From: Candidatus Accumulibacter regalis
Lineage (GTDB): Bacteria > Pseudomonadota > Gammaproteobacteria > Burkholderiales > Rhodocyclaceae
NCBI GenBank assembly: GCA_000585075.1
Contig: JEMY01000076.1
Span: 1-55,938, forward strand
Length of the DNA stretch: 55,938 nucleotides
Direction of reading: 5' to 3'
Positions 8,490-18,015 of this stretch are shown piece after piece; position 1 is the stretch's first letter, and each line of letters begins with the position of its first letter. Both the position numbers and the translations under genes were made by a program. The notes below the pieces were generated by a model, which was not told the DNA's origin, ran no database searches, and saw only the letters and a list, made by a program, of their open reading frames with translations.

Positions 8490-9728
8490 ATGCACCAGAA
8501 GATTTCGCTCATCGTGCAACCCGGAGACAGCTTCTTCCCGATCGTTCGGGCGATCGACCATGCCGATCACACGATCAACCTGACCGTCTTCCGCATGGAC
8601 GACCCGATCATCCAGCGCGCACTCATCGAGGCCCGCCAGCGGGATGTCCGCATTCGCGTGCTCATCTCCAGCAGCGCCCGCGGCTGGCGAGAGCAGAACC
8701 ACAAGCTGGTCAAGGAAGCCACCGAGGCGGGTATCGCCACCCGAGAACCCGCTGGCGACAGCAAGCGCGCGCGCTACCACTACAAGATGATGACGGTGGA
8801 CGACAAGGAGGCCTTCGTATTCACCTTCAACCCGACGCGCGAAAACCTGCACTACGCGCGCGACTTTGGCATCGAGGTCTTCAGCCCGGCCATCGCCGGC
8901 GAGATCAACCGTCTGTTCGACGCCGACTGGCACGACCGGCCTTTCCTAGCCGACCACGACTCGCCCCTGCTGGTCAGTCCATTCAACAGCCGGCAGAAGA
9001 TGACCGACCTGCTCGCCGCTGCGACGAGTTCGATTCAGATCACCGACGCCAAGCTGCAGGATCCGGCCATTGTCGCCCTGCTCGTGAAGAAGGCGCGCAG
9101 CGGTATCCCGGTTCGCGTCCTCGGCGACGAACGGCACACCAGCAGGCTGCCGGCAGAGATCGCCTTTCGCGCCGTTGCACGCTACCGGCTGCACGCCAAG
9201 TGCACGATCATCGACGGCGCCACGGCGGTCATCGGCAGCATGAACCTGCGCACGGAGAGCCTTGATCGGCGCCGCGAACTGTCGATCACGGTTGACGATG
9301 GCGAGGTCCTGCAGCGCCTGAACGCGGTCTTCGAAAGCGACTGGGAACGCCGGGCGGCGCCCCGCTCCGACAACGTGACAACGCAGGTACTGCGGGCGTT
9401 TCCGCCAGCGCGCCCGGAGCCTGCTGAATCGCCCGCGCCGGGCCTGGTGCTGATCTCGCGCAGCAACACGCTGCTGCGCCACGTCATCAACGACGGGACG
9501 ACGAGCATCGGACGGGCGGAGGAGAACGATCTGGTGATCAGAGACCCCTCGGTCAGCCGATATCACGCCCGCATGGAGCTGGATGCGGGCATCTGCACGC
9601 TGACCGACCTCGACAGCGGCAACGGCACCTTCGTCAACGGTGAGCGGATCGCGGGCGAGAAGTGGCTGCGTCCTGGCGATGTCCTCAGCTTTGCCCGGAG
9701 CGAAGAGTTTCGCCTGCTCGAAGTCTAG
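8490..9728 (+). CDS. Phospholipase D-like protein with C-terminal FHA domain
   Basis: A 412-residue cytoplasmic protein. Residues about 5-150 and 160-290 are two phospholipase D half-domains, each with a full HKD motif (H97, K99, D104 and H235, K237, D242), so an active phosphodiesterase or phosphatidyltransferase site can form. A Pro/Ala-rich linker (about 303-318) leads to an FHA domain (about 322-412). It has the phosphothreonine-binding residues G341-R342, S356-R357-x-H359 and N378-G379. The catalytic part resembles minimal cardiolipin synthases and PLD nucleases but has no membrane segment. The FHA domain suggests recruitment by a threonine-phosphorylated partner. No Ser/Thr kinase is next to it. 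The substrate (lipid or nucleic acid) is undetermined. Confidence 0.85.
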   Translation: MHQKISLIVQPGDSFFPIVRAIDHADHTINLTVFRMDDPIIQRALIEARQRDVRIRVLISSSARGWREQNHKLVKEATEAGIATREPAGDSKRARYHYKMMTVDDKEAFVFTFNPTRENLHYARDFGIEVFSPAIAGEINRLFDADWHDRPFLADHDSPLLVSPFNSRQKMTDLLAAATSSIQITDAKLQDPAIVALLVKKARSGIPVRVLGDERHTSRLPAEIAFRAVARYRLHAKCTIIDGATAVIGSMNLRTESLDRRRELSITVDDGEVLQRLNAVFESDWERRAAPRSDNVTTQVLRAFPPARPEPAESPAPGLVLISRSNTLLRHVINDGTTSIGRAEENDLVIRDPSVSRYHARMELDAGICTLTDLDSGNGTFVNGERIAGEKWLRPGDVLSFARSEEFRLLEV

Positions 9729-9864
9729 CTGCGGCGGCACGCTCGGCGGCCACCGCTTCAAGGCCTGCGTCAGAATGGGCGTGCCCGTCCAGCCATTGGC
9801 CAGGGCGTTGACCTCGCTCGCCGCCCCCTGCTCTTCGCATGGCCGACATCCGCTGCGCGCGAAG

Positions 9865-10590
9865 CTAATCGCGAAGGTCGGTCACCGGCTCGGCGCCAAA
9901 GCCGTCGTCCAGCAGATACGCCACCAGACGCCCGGCGCACTCGCCGGCGTCGGCAAGCTGGCCGTTGCGCTGCAGGGCCTCGAACTTGCCGCGCACGGGA
10001 AAGCGGGCCAGCGGCGTGGCGCGGATTTCGGCCTGCATCTCGGTATCGATGACCCCGGGCGCGACGCTCGCGATGCGCACACCCGGGACCCGGTCGAGGG
10101 CCACCGAACGCGCGTGCTGGTCGAGCGCCGCCTTGCTCGCGCAGTAGACGCTCCAGCCCGGGTAGGGGCTGCGCGCAGCGCCGCTGGAAACGTGCAGGAT
10201 GCGCTTTTCCGGGACTTCCGCGGCGACCGCGATGACGGCGTTGGCGAGGATCAGCGGGGTGGCAACGTTGATGTTCAGGGCACTGGCGATCGCCGCGTTA
10301 TCCGCGCTGCCGACCGCGCCGACGGGTTGCACCGTGCCGGCGTTGTTGATCAGCAGGATCGACGTGCAGCCGGCCAGAAATAGCCGCAGGTCGTCACCGC
10401 CAAGCCAGGATTGCAGCGCTGCGACGTCGCTCAGGTCGATGGCCCGCTCGTGGAACAACTGCGGGCAGGCCGCCACCAGCCCGGCGTTGCCGTGCCGAGC
10501 CAGGCCGAGCACGGCAATGCCGCGTGCCAGCAGGGTTTCCGCAATCGCCGCGCCGAGGCCGCGACTGTGTCCGGTAACGATGGCTTTCAT
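9865..10590 (-). CDS. Short-chain dehydrogenase/reductase (SDR)
   Basis: A 241-residue classical SDR that should use NAD(P)H to reduce or oxidise a carbonyl/alcohol. The glycine-rich cofactor motif TGHSRGLG is at residues 6-13. The structural motif NNAG occurs about one third in. The catalytic SS...YCASK (Ser-Tyr-Lys) follows, and the tail has the typical APGVIDTEMQ. I use the ATG preceded by AGGAAAC because it places the first strand (MKAIVTG) at the N-terminus as in the family; a longer frame would add 31 unrelated residues. The substrate is unknown. It is divergent from the OsmC-family gene, with about 170 bases between the two starts. Confidence 0.85.
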   Translation of the reverse strand: MKAIVTGHSRGLGAAIAETLLARGIAVLGLARHGNAGLVAACPQLFHERAIDLSDVAALQSWLGGDDLRLFLAGCTSILLINNAGTVQPVGAVGSADNAAIASALNINVATPLILANAVIAVAAEVPEKRILHVSSGAARSPYPGWSVYCASKAALDQHARSVALDRVPGVRIASVAPGVIDTEMQAEIRATPLARFPVRGKFEALQRNGQLADAGECAGRLVAYLLDDGFGAEPVTDLRD

Positions 10591-10759
10591 GTCGGTTTCC
10601 TCTGCGAATGGTGATTGCACGCCGGCAATTATGGCGGCAGGCACGCTGTGCGAAAAGAGCGGCGGCGCCACCCGCCGCGCCACTCGCGGCTTCCACGCGA
10701 CGCGGCAGCTGTGCTATTACTTGCCGTTCCCGATCAACCCCGCTCCGGGGAGACTGACC

Positions 10760-11239
10760 ATGGCCGAGTACTGCGCACAGCTTCTCTGGCTTCGTGGCGA
10801 GCAGGATTTCCTCGCCAACCGCTACAGCCGCCGCCACCTGCTGCGCTTCGATGGCGGCCTCGAAATTCCTGCTTCGTCGTCGCCGCACGTCGTTCCGGTA
10901 CCCATGTCCGATCCGGCGGCCGTGGATCCGGAAGAGGCCTTTGTCGCTTCGCTGGCCAGTTGCCACATGCTGTGGTTCCTTTCCATCGCCGCCCGGCGTG
11001 GTTTCTGCGTCGACCGCTACGCCGACAGCCCGGTCGGCGTGATGGCGAAAAACAGCGACGGCAAGCTGGCAATCACCGTCGTCACGCTCAAACCGGAGGT
11101 GGCGTTCGCGGGCAATCGCGCGCCTGGGCGCGAAGACGTGATGCAGATGCACCAGCAGGCGCACGCGGAGTGCTTCATCGCCAACTCGGTGAAATCGGAA
11201 GTGCGTTGCGAACCGGTTTTTGCCACATCACCCGACTGA
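10760..11239 (+). CDS. OsmC-family thiol peroxidase-like protein
   Basis: A 159-residue OsmC/Ohr-fold protein. The two redox cysteines are present, one in the helix SLASCHMLWFLS and one in HAECFIANSV near the C-terminus. Family members reduce organic hydroperoxides or act in osmotic and oxidative stress. The start chosen is the ATG after CCGGGGAGA; it gives the usual MAEYCAQLLW opening, whereas a longer upstream frame would add unrelated residues. It is read away from the SDR gene, so the 10591-10759 interval likely holds both promoters, although I see no clear hexamers. Confidence 0.85.
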   Translation: MAEYCAQLLWLRGEQDFLANRYSRRHLLRFDGGLEIPASSSPHVVPVPMSDPAAVDPEEAFVASLASCHMLWFLSIAARRGFCVDRYADSPVGVMAKNSDGKLAITVVTLKPEVAFAGNRAPGREDVMQMHQQAHAECFIANSVKSEVRCEPVFATSPD

Positions 11240-11269
11240 GCGGCCGGCAGCCCGGCCGTTTCAGGAGCG

Positions 11270-11935
11270 CTACCCCGGCCGCACGCCGAGCAGCGCTTCG
11301 GGCAACAGCCCCTCCACCACTTTCGCCAGCGCGGCCCCCAGGCGGGCGTGCTGGTCGGCGTCGAGATGCACGCCGTCGAGCTGACTGACTGCTGCCACCG
11401 TGCCGGCGTCGAAGTAGGGACAGCCAAGCGTGTCGGCGACCTCGCGGCAGGCGGCGGCGAGGCCGATGCACTTGCGCTCGCCGCCGACGAACTTCGGCGC
11501 GATCGTTCCGCGCGGTTCCTCCTGCGGCGGCGGCGCGACGAGCAGGATCGGCGGCACCGGCATAGCGGGCTCGATCGGCGCCTGACGGATGGCGTTGACC
11601 AGGGCAGCGAGGCCCTGCGCCGAGTGCCAGGCGTTGTGCGGGTGAATCGACTGGAAATCGTTGCTGCCCAGCATCAGGATCACCAGCGCCAGCGGCGAGT
11701 GGCTCTCGATGCGCTGAGCGAGGCCGTCGATGCCCTTGCGACCGGGCTTGAAGGGATCGTCCCAGACGGTCCGACGACCGTTGAGGCAGTCCTCGATGAC
11801 GCGCACGCGGCGGCCATCCGCGTTGAGCAGGTTTTCCATCACCCCCGGCCAGCGCTCGTCGAAACTCAGCCGACGACGCGTTTCGGGAATGATCCCCCAG
11901 GAGAGGGAATCGCCATAGAGAAGAATCTGCAGCAT
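11270..11935 (-). CDS. SGNH/GDSL-family hydrolase
   Basis: A 221-residue SGNH hydrolase, probably an esterase or acetylesterase. All four blocks are visible: GDSLSWG with the nucleophile serine near residue 9, a Gly in the second block, GSND in block III, and DGVHLD with the catalytic Asp-His near the end. There is no signal peptide, so the enzyme is cytoplasmic. The ATG used starts exactly at the first strand MLQILLYGDS; frames extending further upstream have no family character. The gene is convergent with the OsmC gene and about 140 bases downstream of the glyoxalase-fold gene on the same strand. Confidence 0.83.
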   Translation of the reverse strand: MLQILLYGDSLSWGIIPETRRRLSFDERWPGVMENLLNADGRRVRVIEDCLNGRRTVWDDPFKPGRKGIDGLAQRIESHSPLALVILMLGSNDFQSIHPHNAWHSAQGLAALVNAIRQAPIEPAMPVPPILLVAPPPQEEPRGTIAPKFVGGERKCIGLAAACREVADTLGCPYFDAGTVAAVSQLDGVHLDADQHARLGAALAKVVEGLLPEALLGVRPG

Positions 11936-12077
11936 CGCAGGCACCTCGAGGTCTTCATCGAAGGGGAGGAGCTTGCCATCTTCAGCGACGGTCGACAAGC
12001 TCTCTGCACGACGACAGCGCTCCGGCAAAACGACCGCTCTGCAGCATCCGGCCGGCGGGAGCGCCAGGGAAGCGTGC

Positions 12078-12461
12078 CTACTGCATCGAGTGCAGGCCGA
12101 TGATATTGCCTTCGCTATCCTGGACCAGCGCGATATGGCCGTATTCACCGATCGCCATCTTCGGCTGGATGACCCGGCCCCCCGCCTCGACCGCTCGCTC
12201 GGCCTCGTTGGCAGCGTCGTCGCAGTTGAAATAGACCATCGTGCCGCCCTTTCCCGGAGCGTTCATCGGGTGCCGCACCAGCGCACCGGCAGCGCCACCC
12301 CCGCCCTCGACCCACGAGAATGCGTACATTTCGCCGCCTTCGCCGATTTCGGGCAGGGCGATCAGCTCACGCCCGAATACCGCCGTGTAGAAGTCGCGCG
12401 CGCGGGTCATGTCTGAAACGTAGATCTCGAACCATCCAACCGGATTTGCGGGCTTTTCCAT
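12078..12461 (-). CDS. VOC/glyoxalase-fold protein
   Basis: A 127-residue protein with two beta-alpha-beta-beta-beta modules of the vicinal oxygen chelate superfamily. It opens with VGWFEIYVSDMTRARDFYTA and closes with the typical IALVQDSEGNIIGLHS. Family members bind a divalent metal and act on small molecules or bind drugs. The first metal ligand position here is a glutamate (WFEIYV). The substrate is unknown. The start is the ATG preceded by a GAGGAGTATC-like ribosome site. Longer frames upstream would run back into ypjD. Confidence 0.82.
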   Translation of the reverse strand: MEKPANPVGWFEIYVSDMTRARDFYTAVFGRELIALPEIGEGGEMYAFSWVEGGGGAAGALVRHPMNAPGKGGTMVYFNCDDAANEAERAVEAGGRVIQPKMAIGEYGHIALVQDSEGNIIGLHSMQ

Positions 12462-12543
12462 GCTGATACTCCTCGGTTTGTCATTCGAAAGGGATGGCGA
12501 TGCTCTGCCGGTGGAGAACAGGTACGCGAGAATGAGTACGGGC

Positions 12544-13383
12544 TCACAAGCGATGGAGCAGGACTTCGGCGACGAAGCGGCTGCCCATGTAGGCCAGCAG
12601 CAGAACGAGAAATCCGGCCAGCGTCCAGCGCAGCGCGATGCGCCCGCGCCAGCCATAGATACGCCGGCCGACGAGCAGGGCGGCGAAAATACCCCACGAA
12701 GCGAAGGCGAACAAGGTCTTGTGGTCGAGGACCATGGCCTTGCCAAAAATGGCTTCGGAGAACATGACACCGCTGACCAGCGCCACGGTCAGCAACAGGA
12801 AGGCGACAGTGATCATGCGAAAGAGCAGCGCTTCCATGGTCAGGATCGGCGGCAGGCTGGACAGGCTCTTGGTAATCGCCCGCTGATGCAGCTTGCGCTC
12901 GGCGAAACCCATGAAGATGGCGTGCAGTGCGGAGAGGGTAAACAGGCTGTAGGCCAGCATCGCGGTCAGGAAATGGAGCTGGAAACCCCAGGCGCCGGCA
13001 TGGGCGATGACGCGCAGTTGCGGAAACACGGCCGGTGACAGGGCGCCGAGTGCGGCGAGCGGCAGGACCATCGGCTGCAGACCATCCATGCGCGAACGGA
13101 AGCTCTCCAGCCAGTAGATGAGAACGGCCAGCCAGAGCATCAGCGACATCGCGAAGCTGAACGAGAAGCGCATGCCGCCAGCGCTGAAGAGCCCCTGGTA
13201 GAGCCCGAAACCCTGAATCACGAGGGCGCCGAAGAGGACCCCCCGCTCCCATCCCTGCATCGGCAGGGTGACCAGTGGGCGGTCGCTTTCACGCCAGCGC
13301 GTATGCCAGAAATGCACGCCCATCACCGCGTAAATCAGCGATGAAACGATGTGCGGGAGAAGCTGCAGTAGAATGTCTGGCAT
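12544..13383 (-). CDS. ypjD: Inner-membrane cytochrome c assembly-like protein YpjD (CcsA family)
   Basis: A 279-residue polytopic membrane protein with about eight hydrophobic segments. The CcsA/CcmC-type haem-handling region is recognisable: HAGAWGFQLHFLTAMLAYSL and later LDHKTLFAFASWGIF. These keep histidines that could ligand haem. The E. coli homologue YpjD sits next to ffh in the same divergent arrangement seen here, with only about 30 bases between the two starts. Its exact role is not established; cytochrome c maturation or membrane transport have been proposed for the family. Confidence 0.85.
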   Translation of the reverse strand: MPDILLQLLPHIVSSLIYAVMGVHFWHTRWRESDRPLVTLPMQGWERGVLFGALVIQGFGLYQGLFSAGGMRFSFSFAMSLMLWLAVLIYWLESFRSRMDGLQPMVLPLAALGALSPAVFPQLRVIAHAGAWGFQLHFLTAMLAYSLFTLSALHAIFMGFAERKLHQRAITKSLSSLPPILTMEALLFRMITVAFLLLTVALVSGVMFSEAIFGKAMVLDHKTLFAFASWGIFAALLVGRRIYGWRGRIALRWTLAGFLVLLLAYMGSRFVAEVLLHRL

Positions 13384-13413
13384 TTTTTGAGTTTACACCA
13401 AGCCGGAATCCAA

Positions 13414-14769
13414 ATGCTCGACAACCTGACCCAACGCCTTGCCCGCGTCATGAAGACGCTGCGCGGTGAAGCGCGCCTGACCGAAGCCAATATTGGTGAG
13501 GCGCTGCGTGAAGTTCGCCTCGCCCTGCTCGAAGCCGACGTCGCCTTGCCGGCCATCAAGGACCTGATCGCCGCGGTCCGCGAAAAAGCGATCGGCGAGG
13601 AAGTGATCGGCTCGCTGAGCCCGGGGCAGGCCCTGATCGGCGTCGTCCATCGTGAGCTGACCAAGCTCATGGGTGACGCCCACAGCGGCCTTAACATGGC
13701 CACCCAACCACCGGCAGTCATGCTCATGGCCGGCCTGCAGGGTGCCGGCAAGACGACCACCGTCGGCAAGCTGGCCAAGATGTTGCGCGAGACGCAGAAG
13801 AAGAAGGTGCTGGTGGTTTCCTGCGACGTTTATCGTCCTGCAGCCATCGAGCAGTTGAAGACCGTCGCTGCGCAGGCAGGGGTCGAGTTTCTGCCCTCGA
13901 CGTCGAGCGAAAAGCCGGTGGACATCGCCCGCAACGCGCTCGATTGGGCGAAACGACACTTTCACGACGTGCTGCTCGTCGACACCGCCGGCCGCCTGGC
14001 CATCGACGAGGCGATGATGAAGGAGATCGCCGAGCTGCACGCGGCGGTCAAGCCGATCGAAACGCTGTTCGTCGTCGATGCCATGCTCGGTCAGGACGCG
14101 ATCAATACGGCCAAGGCATTCAGCGAAGCGCTGCCGCTCACCGGCATCATCCTGACCAAGCTCGACGGTGACGCGCGGGGGGGCGCGGCGCTGTCGGTAC
14201 GCCACGTCACCGGCCGGCCGATCAAGTACGCCGGCGTCGGCGAGAAACTGACCGGTCTGGAAGCGTTCCACCCCGAGCGCATGGCGTCGCGAATCCTCGG
14301 CATGGGCGACGTGCTGTCGCTGATCGAAGACGCGAAGAAGGGCATCGACGAGCAGCAGGCGGTCGACTTCGCCAAGAAGCTCAAGTCAGGCCGGGGCTTC
14401 GACCTCAACGACTTCAAGGGCCAGATCAGCCAGATGCGCAAGATGGGCGGCCTGTCGTCGATGATGGAGAAACTGCCGGCGCAGTTTTCGCAGGCGGCGG
14501 GCCAGTTGCCGGCAGGCGGCGAGGAGAAGGCGGTGGCCAGGATCGAGGGCATCATCAACTCGATGACCCCGGCCGAGCGGGTCAATCCGGAGCTGCTCAA
14601 GGCCGCGCGCAAGCGCCGCATCGCGCTCGGTGCCGGCGTTCAGGTGCAGGAGGTCAATCGCCTGCTGAAGCAGTTCGAACAGACGCAGAAGATGATGAAG
14701 CAGTTCTCGAAAGGCGGCATCGGCCAGCTCATGCGCGGACTGAAAGGGATGATGCCGGGGATGCGCTGA
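13414..14769 (+). CDS. ffh: Signal recognition particle GTPase Ffh
   Basis: A 451-residue SRP54 protein that binds signal peptides on the ribosome together with 4.5S RNA and docks with FtsY. The N domain opens with MLDNLTQRLARVMKTL. The G domain carries the P-loop GLQGAGKTT, the DTAGR motif and TKLDGDARGG. The C-terminal M domain is methionine-rich (QMRKMGG, then MMKQFSKGGI) and ends in KGMMPGMR. A TTG nine codons upstream is in frame, but the ATG gives the standard family start. The gene is divergent from ypjD and convergent with the lytic transglycosylase. Confidence 0.97.
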   Translation: MLDNLTQRLARVMKTLRGEARLTEANIGEALREVRLALLEADVALPAIKDLIAAVREKAIGEEVIGSLSPGQALIGVVHRELTKLMGDAHSGLNMATQPPAVMLMAGLQGAGKTTTVGKLAKMLRETQKKKVLVVSCDVYRPAAIEQLKTVAAQAGVEFLPSTSSEKPVDIARNALDWAKRHFHDVLLVDTAGRLAIDEAMMKEIAELHAAVKPIETLFVVDAMLGQDAINTAKAFSEALPLTGIILTKLDGDARGGAALSVRHVTGRPIKYAGVGEKLTGLEAFHPERMASRILGMGDVLSLIEDAKKGIDEQQAVDFAKKLKSGRGFDLNDFKGQISQMRKMGGLSSMMEKLPAQFSQAAGQLPAGGEEKAVARIEGIINSMTPAERVNPELLKAARKRRIALGAGVQVQEVNRLLKQFEQTQKMMKQFSKGGIGQLMRGLKGMMPGMR

Positions 14770-14805
14770 CGACGGTGCACCCGGCAGGTCAAGCCGAACG
14801 CCGGA

Positions 14806-15426
14806 TCAGCGCAGGGCCAGTGTGCTCGGGGTGAACTTCCACTGGTTTTGCCAGGCTGCGCGCACCATGTTCGGGTAGGCGGCCTGGCCAAGACTGCCGT
14901 TGTAGCGGCCGAGCGCGCGGTAGAGATCGCCGCGCTCGATGTCCAGGTAGTGGCGAAGGATGGTGCATCCGTAGCGCAGATTGGTGCGCAGATGGAAGAG
15001 GTTGTCGTCGCTACGTCCGACCAGTTTGACCCAGAAGGGCATCACCTGCATGAAGCCGCGCGCGCCGGCGCTGGAGACGGCGTATTTGTTGAAGCCGCTT
15101 TCCACCTGGATCAGGCCAAGGACCAGCTGCGGGTCGAGACCCGCCCGCGTCGCTTCGTAATGCACCGAACGCAGGAATTCCTGGCGGGCCACCCGGTCGG
15201 GAATGCGTTTGACAAGGCGTCCCGACATCTCGCTGAGCCAGTCGCTGGCGACCGCCGAATCCTCGAACGAGCTGTGCTGCGGCGCGCGATCGGAGACCGA
15301 TCGCGACAGCGCGCCATGCACGCTGGCCGAAAGCGGTTCATACTTCTGCGCCCCGGCGAGCGCCGCGGACGGCGCCAGCAGCGGCAGCGCGAGCAGCAGC
15401 GGAATGAGCGTCAGGACGCGGCGCAC
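14806..15426 (-). CDS. Lytic transglycosylase, SLT domain
   Basis: A 206-residue exported soluble lytic transglycosylase that cleaves the MurNAc-GlcNAc bond of peptidoglycan. The N-terminus from the GTG ([19 protein letters not shown]) is a signal peptide ending near ALAGA. The SLT core is [20 protein letters not shown], with the catalytic glutamate in the ESGF motif, followed by [15 protein letters not shown] and GRYNGSLG. No ATG fits; the GTG lies inside the last codons of proS, overlapping it by 16 bases, which indicates translational coupling. The gene is the downstream member of a proS-transglycosylase operon. Confidence 0.85.
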   Translation of the reverse strand: MRRVLTLIPLLLALPLLAPSAALAGAQKYEPLSASVHGALSRSVSDRAPQHSSFEDSAVASDWLSEMSGRLVKRIPDRVARQEFLRSVHYEATRAGLDPQLVLGLIQVESGFNKYAVSSAGARGFMQVMPFWVKLVGRSDDNLFHLRTNLRYGCTILRHYLDIERGDLYRALGRYNGSLGQAAYPNMVRAAWQNQWKFTPSTLALR

Positions 15427-17138
15427 AGCCGGGCTTTCAGGAAGGCGCCGATCTCGGCGAGCGGCAACATCTGCGACTCGGCGTCGCCACGTCCCTTGTA
15501 CTCGAGCTTGCCTTCGGCGAGACCCCGGTCGCCGACGACGACCCTGTGCGGAATGCCGATCAGTTCCATTTCGGCAAACATCACGCCCGGACGCTCGTTG
15601 CGGTCGTCGAGCAGAACGTCGATGCCGGCAGTGCTCAATTCGGCATACAAGGTCTCCGCCGCGGCCTTGACGGTTTCGCTCTTGGCGTAACCCATGGGGA
15701 CGATGCACACCTCGAACGGAGCGATCGCCGCGGGGAAACAAATTCCCCGCTGGTCGTGCCCCTGCTCGATGGCCGCCCCGACGATACGCGTAACGCCGAT
15801 CCCGTAGCAGCCCATTTCCATGATCTTGCTCTGCCCGCCCTCGTCGAGAAAGCTGCACTTGAGTGCCTCGGCATACTTGGTCCGGAGCTGGAAGATATGG
15901 CCCACCTCGACGCCGCGGCAAAGTTCCAGTTGGCCTTTTCCGTCTGGCGACGGGTCGCCGGCGACGACGTTCCTGAAATCGGCGACCAGCGTCGGCTCGG
16001 CAACGTCACGGCCAAAGTTCACGCCGGTGAGGTGGTACCCGGCCTCGTTTGCTCCACAAACGAAGTCGGCCATCGCCGCGACGCTGCGATCAACGTAGAT
16101 CGGCCGCTCGCCAACGGCGACCGGGCCGAGATAGCCGGGCTGACAGCCGAGGGCGCCGATGATCTCGTCTTCGCGCGCAAAGCGAAACTCGCCAAGCTGC
16201 TTGGCCGCCTTGACTTCGTTCAGATTATGGTCGCCGCGGAGCAGGATCATGGCCAACGGGCCAGGCTTTTCGGCTTCCGGGTCGACAACCACGGCAATCA
16301 CCTTGACCGTTCGGATCAGCGGCAGGCCGAGAAACTCGGCGACGTCGGCACAGGTGATGCGGCCCGGCGTGGCAACTTTCTGCATGGACTCGGCAGCAGG
16401 CGGGCGCGCGGCTGCCGGGGCAAGGGCTTCGGCGAGCTCGACGTTGGCGGCAAAATCCGAATCCGGACAATAGGCCAGTGCGTCCTCGCCGGAGTCTGCC
16501 AGGACGTGGAACTCGTGCGATCCGGTCCCGCCGATCGAACCCGTATCCGCCGCGACCGCACGGAATTTCAGCCCCAGGCGGGTGAAGATGCGCGTATAGG
16601 TTTCGAACATGTTGCGGTATTCGCGCTGCAGGTCGGCGAAACTGCTGTGGAACGAATAGCCATCCTTCATCAGAAATTCGCGGCCGCGCATGATCCCGAA
16701 GCGTGGCCGGATCTCGTCGCGGAACTTTACCTGCACCTGGTAGAAGTGCAGCGGCAGCTGACGGTAGCTCTTCACGTCCTTGCGCACGACGTCGGTAATC
16801 ACTTCTTCGTGCGTCGGGCCAATGACGAAATCGCGTTGGTGACGGTCCTTGCAGCGCAGCAATTCGGGACCGTACTTCTCCCAGCGTCCGGATTCCTGCC
16901 ACAGCTCGGCGGGCTGCACCGCCGGCATCGACAATTCGATCGCCCCGGCGCGGTCCATCTCCTCGCGCACCACCCTCTCCACCTTGCGCAGCACGCGCAG
17001 GCCAAGCGGCATCCAGGTGTAGATCCCGCCGGCCAGGCGTTTGATCATTCCTGCGCGCACCATCAGCTGGTGGCTGATCACCTCAGCGTCGGAAGGCGCC
17101 TCTTTGAGTGTCGCCAGGAAGAAACGGGAAGTGCGCAT
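15411..17138 (-). CDS. proS: Prolyl-tRNA synthetase
   Basis: A 575-residue class II prolyl-tRNA synthetase of the long bacterial type. Motif 1 to 3 regions are recognisable: [20 protein letters not shown], then [17 protein letters not shown], and [14 protein letters not shown]. An inserted YbaK-like editing domain (about residues 225-395) would hydrolyse Ala-tRNA(Pro). The C-terminal anticodon-binding domain ends the protein. I start at [15 protein letters not shown], five codons inside the longest frame, because this is the family's usual beginning. The next gene overlaps its stop codon. Confidence 0.96.
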   Translation of the reverse strand: MRTSRFFLATLKEAPSDAEVISHQLMVRAGMIKRLAGGIYTWMPLGLRVLRKVERVVREEMDRAGAIELSMPAVQPAELWQESGRWEKYGPELLRCKDRHQRDFVIGPTHEEVITDVVRKDVKSYRQLPLHFYQVQVKFRDEIRPRFGIMRGREFLMKDGYSFHSSFADLQREYRNMFETYTRIFTRLGLKFRAVAADTGSIGGTGSHEFHVLADSGEDALAYCPDSDFAANVELAEALAPAAARPPAAESMQKVATPGRITCADVAEFLGLPLIRTVKVIAVVVDPEAEKPGPLAMILLRGDHNLNEVKAAKQLGEFRFAREDEIIGALGCQPGYLGPVAVGERPIYVDRSVAAMADFVCGANEAGYHLTGVNFGRDVAEPTLVADFRNVVAGDPSPDGKGQLELCRGVEVGHIFQLRTKYAEALKCSFLDEGGQSKIMEMGCYGIGVTRIVGAAIEQGHDQRGICFPAAIAPFEVCIVPMGYAKSETVKAAAETLYAELSTAGIDVLLDDRNERPGVMFAEMELIGIPHRVVVGDRGLAEGKLEYKGRGDAESQMLPLAEIGAFLKARLCAAS

Positions 17139-17469
17139 GAGAATCCGCGGCAAAAGGATGGAAACGGCGATTTTACTCGACAGAGAGCCGATCGGCGACG
17201 CCTATTGCGCGCGCAGGCGCACGCAGTTCGGGCCACCGGCAGGGCGGGCCAGCGCCCCTCCGGCGCGGAGTCCTGCTGGCGATCGCCTGGCTGACGGGCA
17301 TGACTTTGATCTAATTGCGCCAACCTCCACCCGAGCTGCTGGTCATCGGCGGCAGAGCGTCTCTACTTCGCGCTTCGGTGAGCGTGCGCCGGCGGGCGTA
17401 TGCGCTCCTTTGCAAGGGCATCGAAGTGTGAAAAAATGCGCTCAATCAATAGAATCGCAGGTTCCATAA
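17139..17469. other. Divergent intergenic region between proS and rppH
   Basis: About 330 bases containing both promoters by position. No gene is visible; short frames on both strands lack family resemblance. The last 50 bases before rppH are AT-richer and include TAGAAT at 17450-17455, a possible -10 hexamer, but no matching -35 is evident. Confidence 0.45.
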
Positions 17470-18015
17470 ATGCTTGATCGTGAAGGCTATCGCCCGAACG
17501 TCGGCATCATTCTTTGTAATACCAAGAACGAGGTGTTCTGGGGCAAGCGTATCAGAGAGCATTCATGGCAGTTTCCGCAAGGCGGCATCAAGCGGGGCGA
17601 AACGCCGGAACAGGCGATGTACCGTGAATTGCACGAAGAGGTAGGCCTGTTGCCGGAACATGTGTTCATCCTTGGTCGCACCAAAGACTGGTTGCGCTAC
17701 GACGTTCCGACGCACTGGGTAAGACGCGAATGGCGTGGCAGTTACCGAGGCCAGAAGCAGATTTGGTTTCTGCTGCGGCTGATCGGGCGCGACAGCGATG
17801 TTTCCTTGCGCGCCTGCGACCATCCCGAGTTCGATGCCTGGCGCTGGAATCATTACTGGGTGTCACTCGACGCGGTAATCGAGTTCAAGCGCAGGGTCTA
17901 CGAAGAGGCATTGAACGAACTCGCCCGCTTCCTGAACGCCGACCACCGGCGGGCACGCCGTTCCACGACGCCTGAGGCGATGGGTTTGGCGATCGAGGCG
18001 ACAGGAAAGAAATGA
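17470..18015 (+). CDS. rppH: RNA pyrophosphohydrolase RppH (Nudix)
   Basis: A 181-residue Nudix enzyme that removes pyrophosphate from the 5' end of triphosphorylated mRNA, starting RNase E-dependent decay. It opens with the RppH hallmark [17 protein letters not shown] complete Nudix box follows ([20 protein letters not shown] plus VGL). The later element [11 protein letters not shown] is also diagnostic. The C-terminal tail is rich in Arg and Thr and likely disordered. The stop overlaps the ATG of the CNP1-like gene (ATGA), so the two are translationally coupled. Confidence 0.94.
   Translation: MLDREGYRPNVGIILCNTKNEVFWGKRIREHSWQFPQGGIKRGETPEQAMYRELHEEVGLLPEHVFILGRTKDWLRYDVPTHWVRREWRGSYRGQKQIWFLLRLIGRDSDVSLRACDHPEFDAWRWNHYWVSLDAVIEFKRRVYEEALNELARFLNADHRRARRSTTPEAMGLAIEATGKK

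Noticed and set aside
17078-17323. Possible small Arg-rich minus-strand protein between proS and rppH
   Set aside because: It overlaps the proS start and its promoter region; the sequence looks like a random GC-rich frame.
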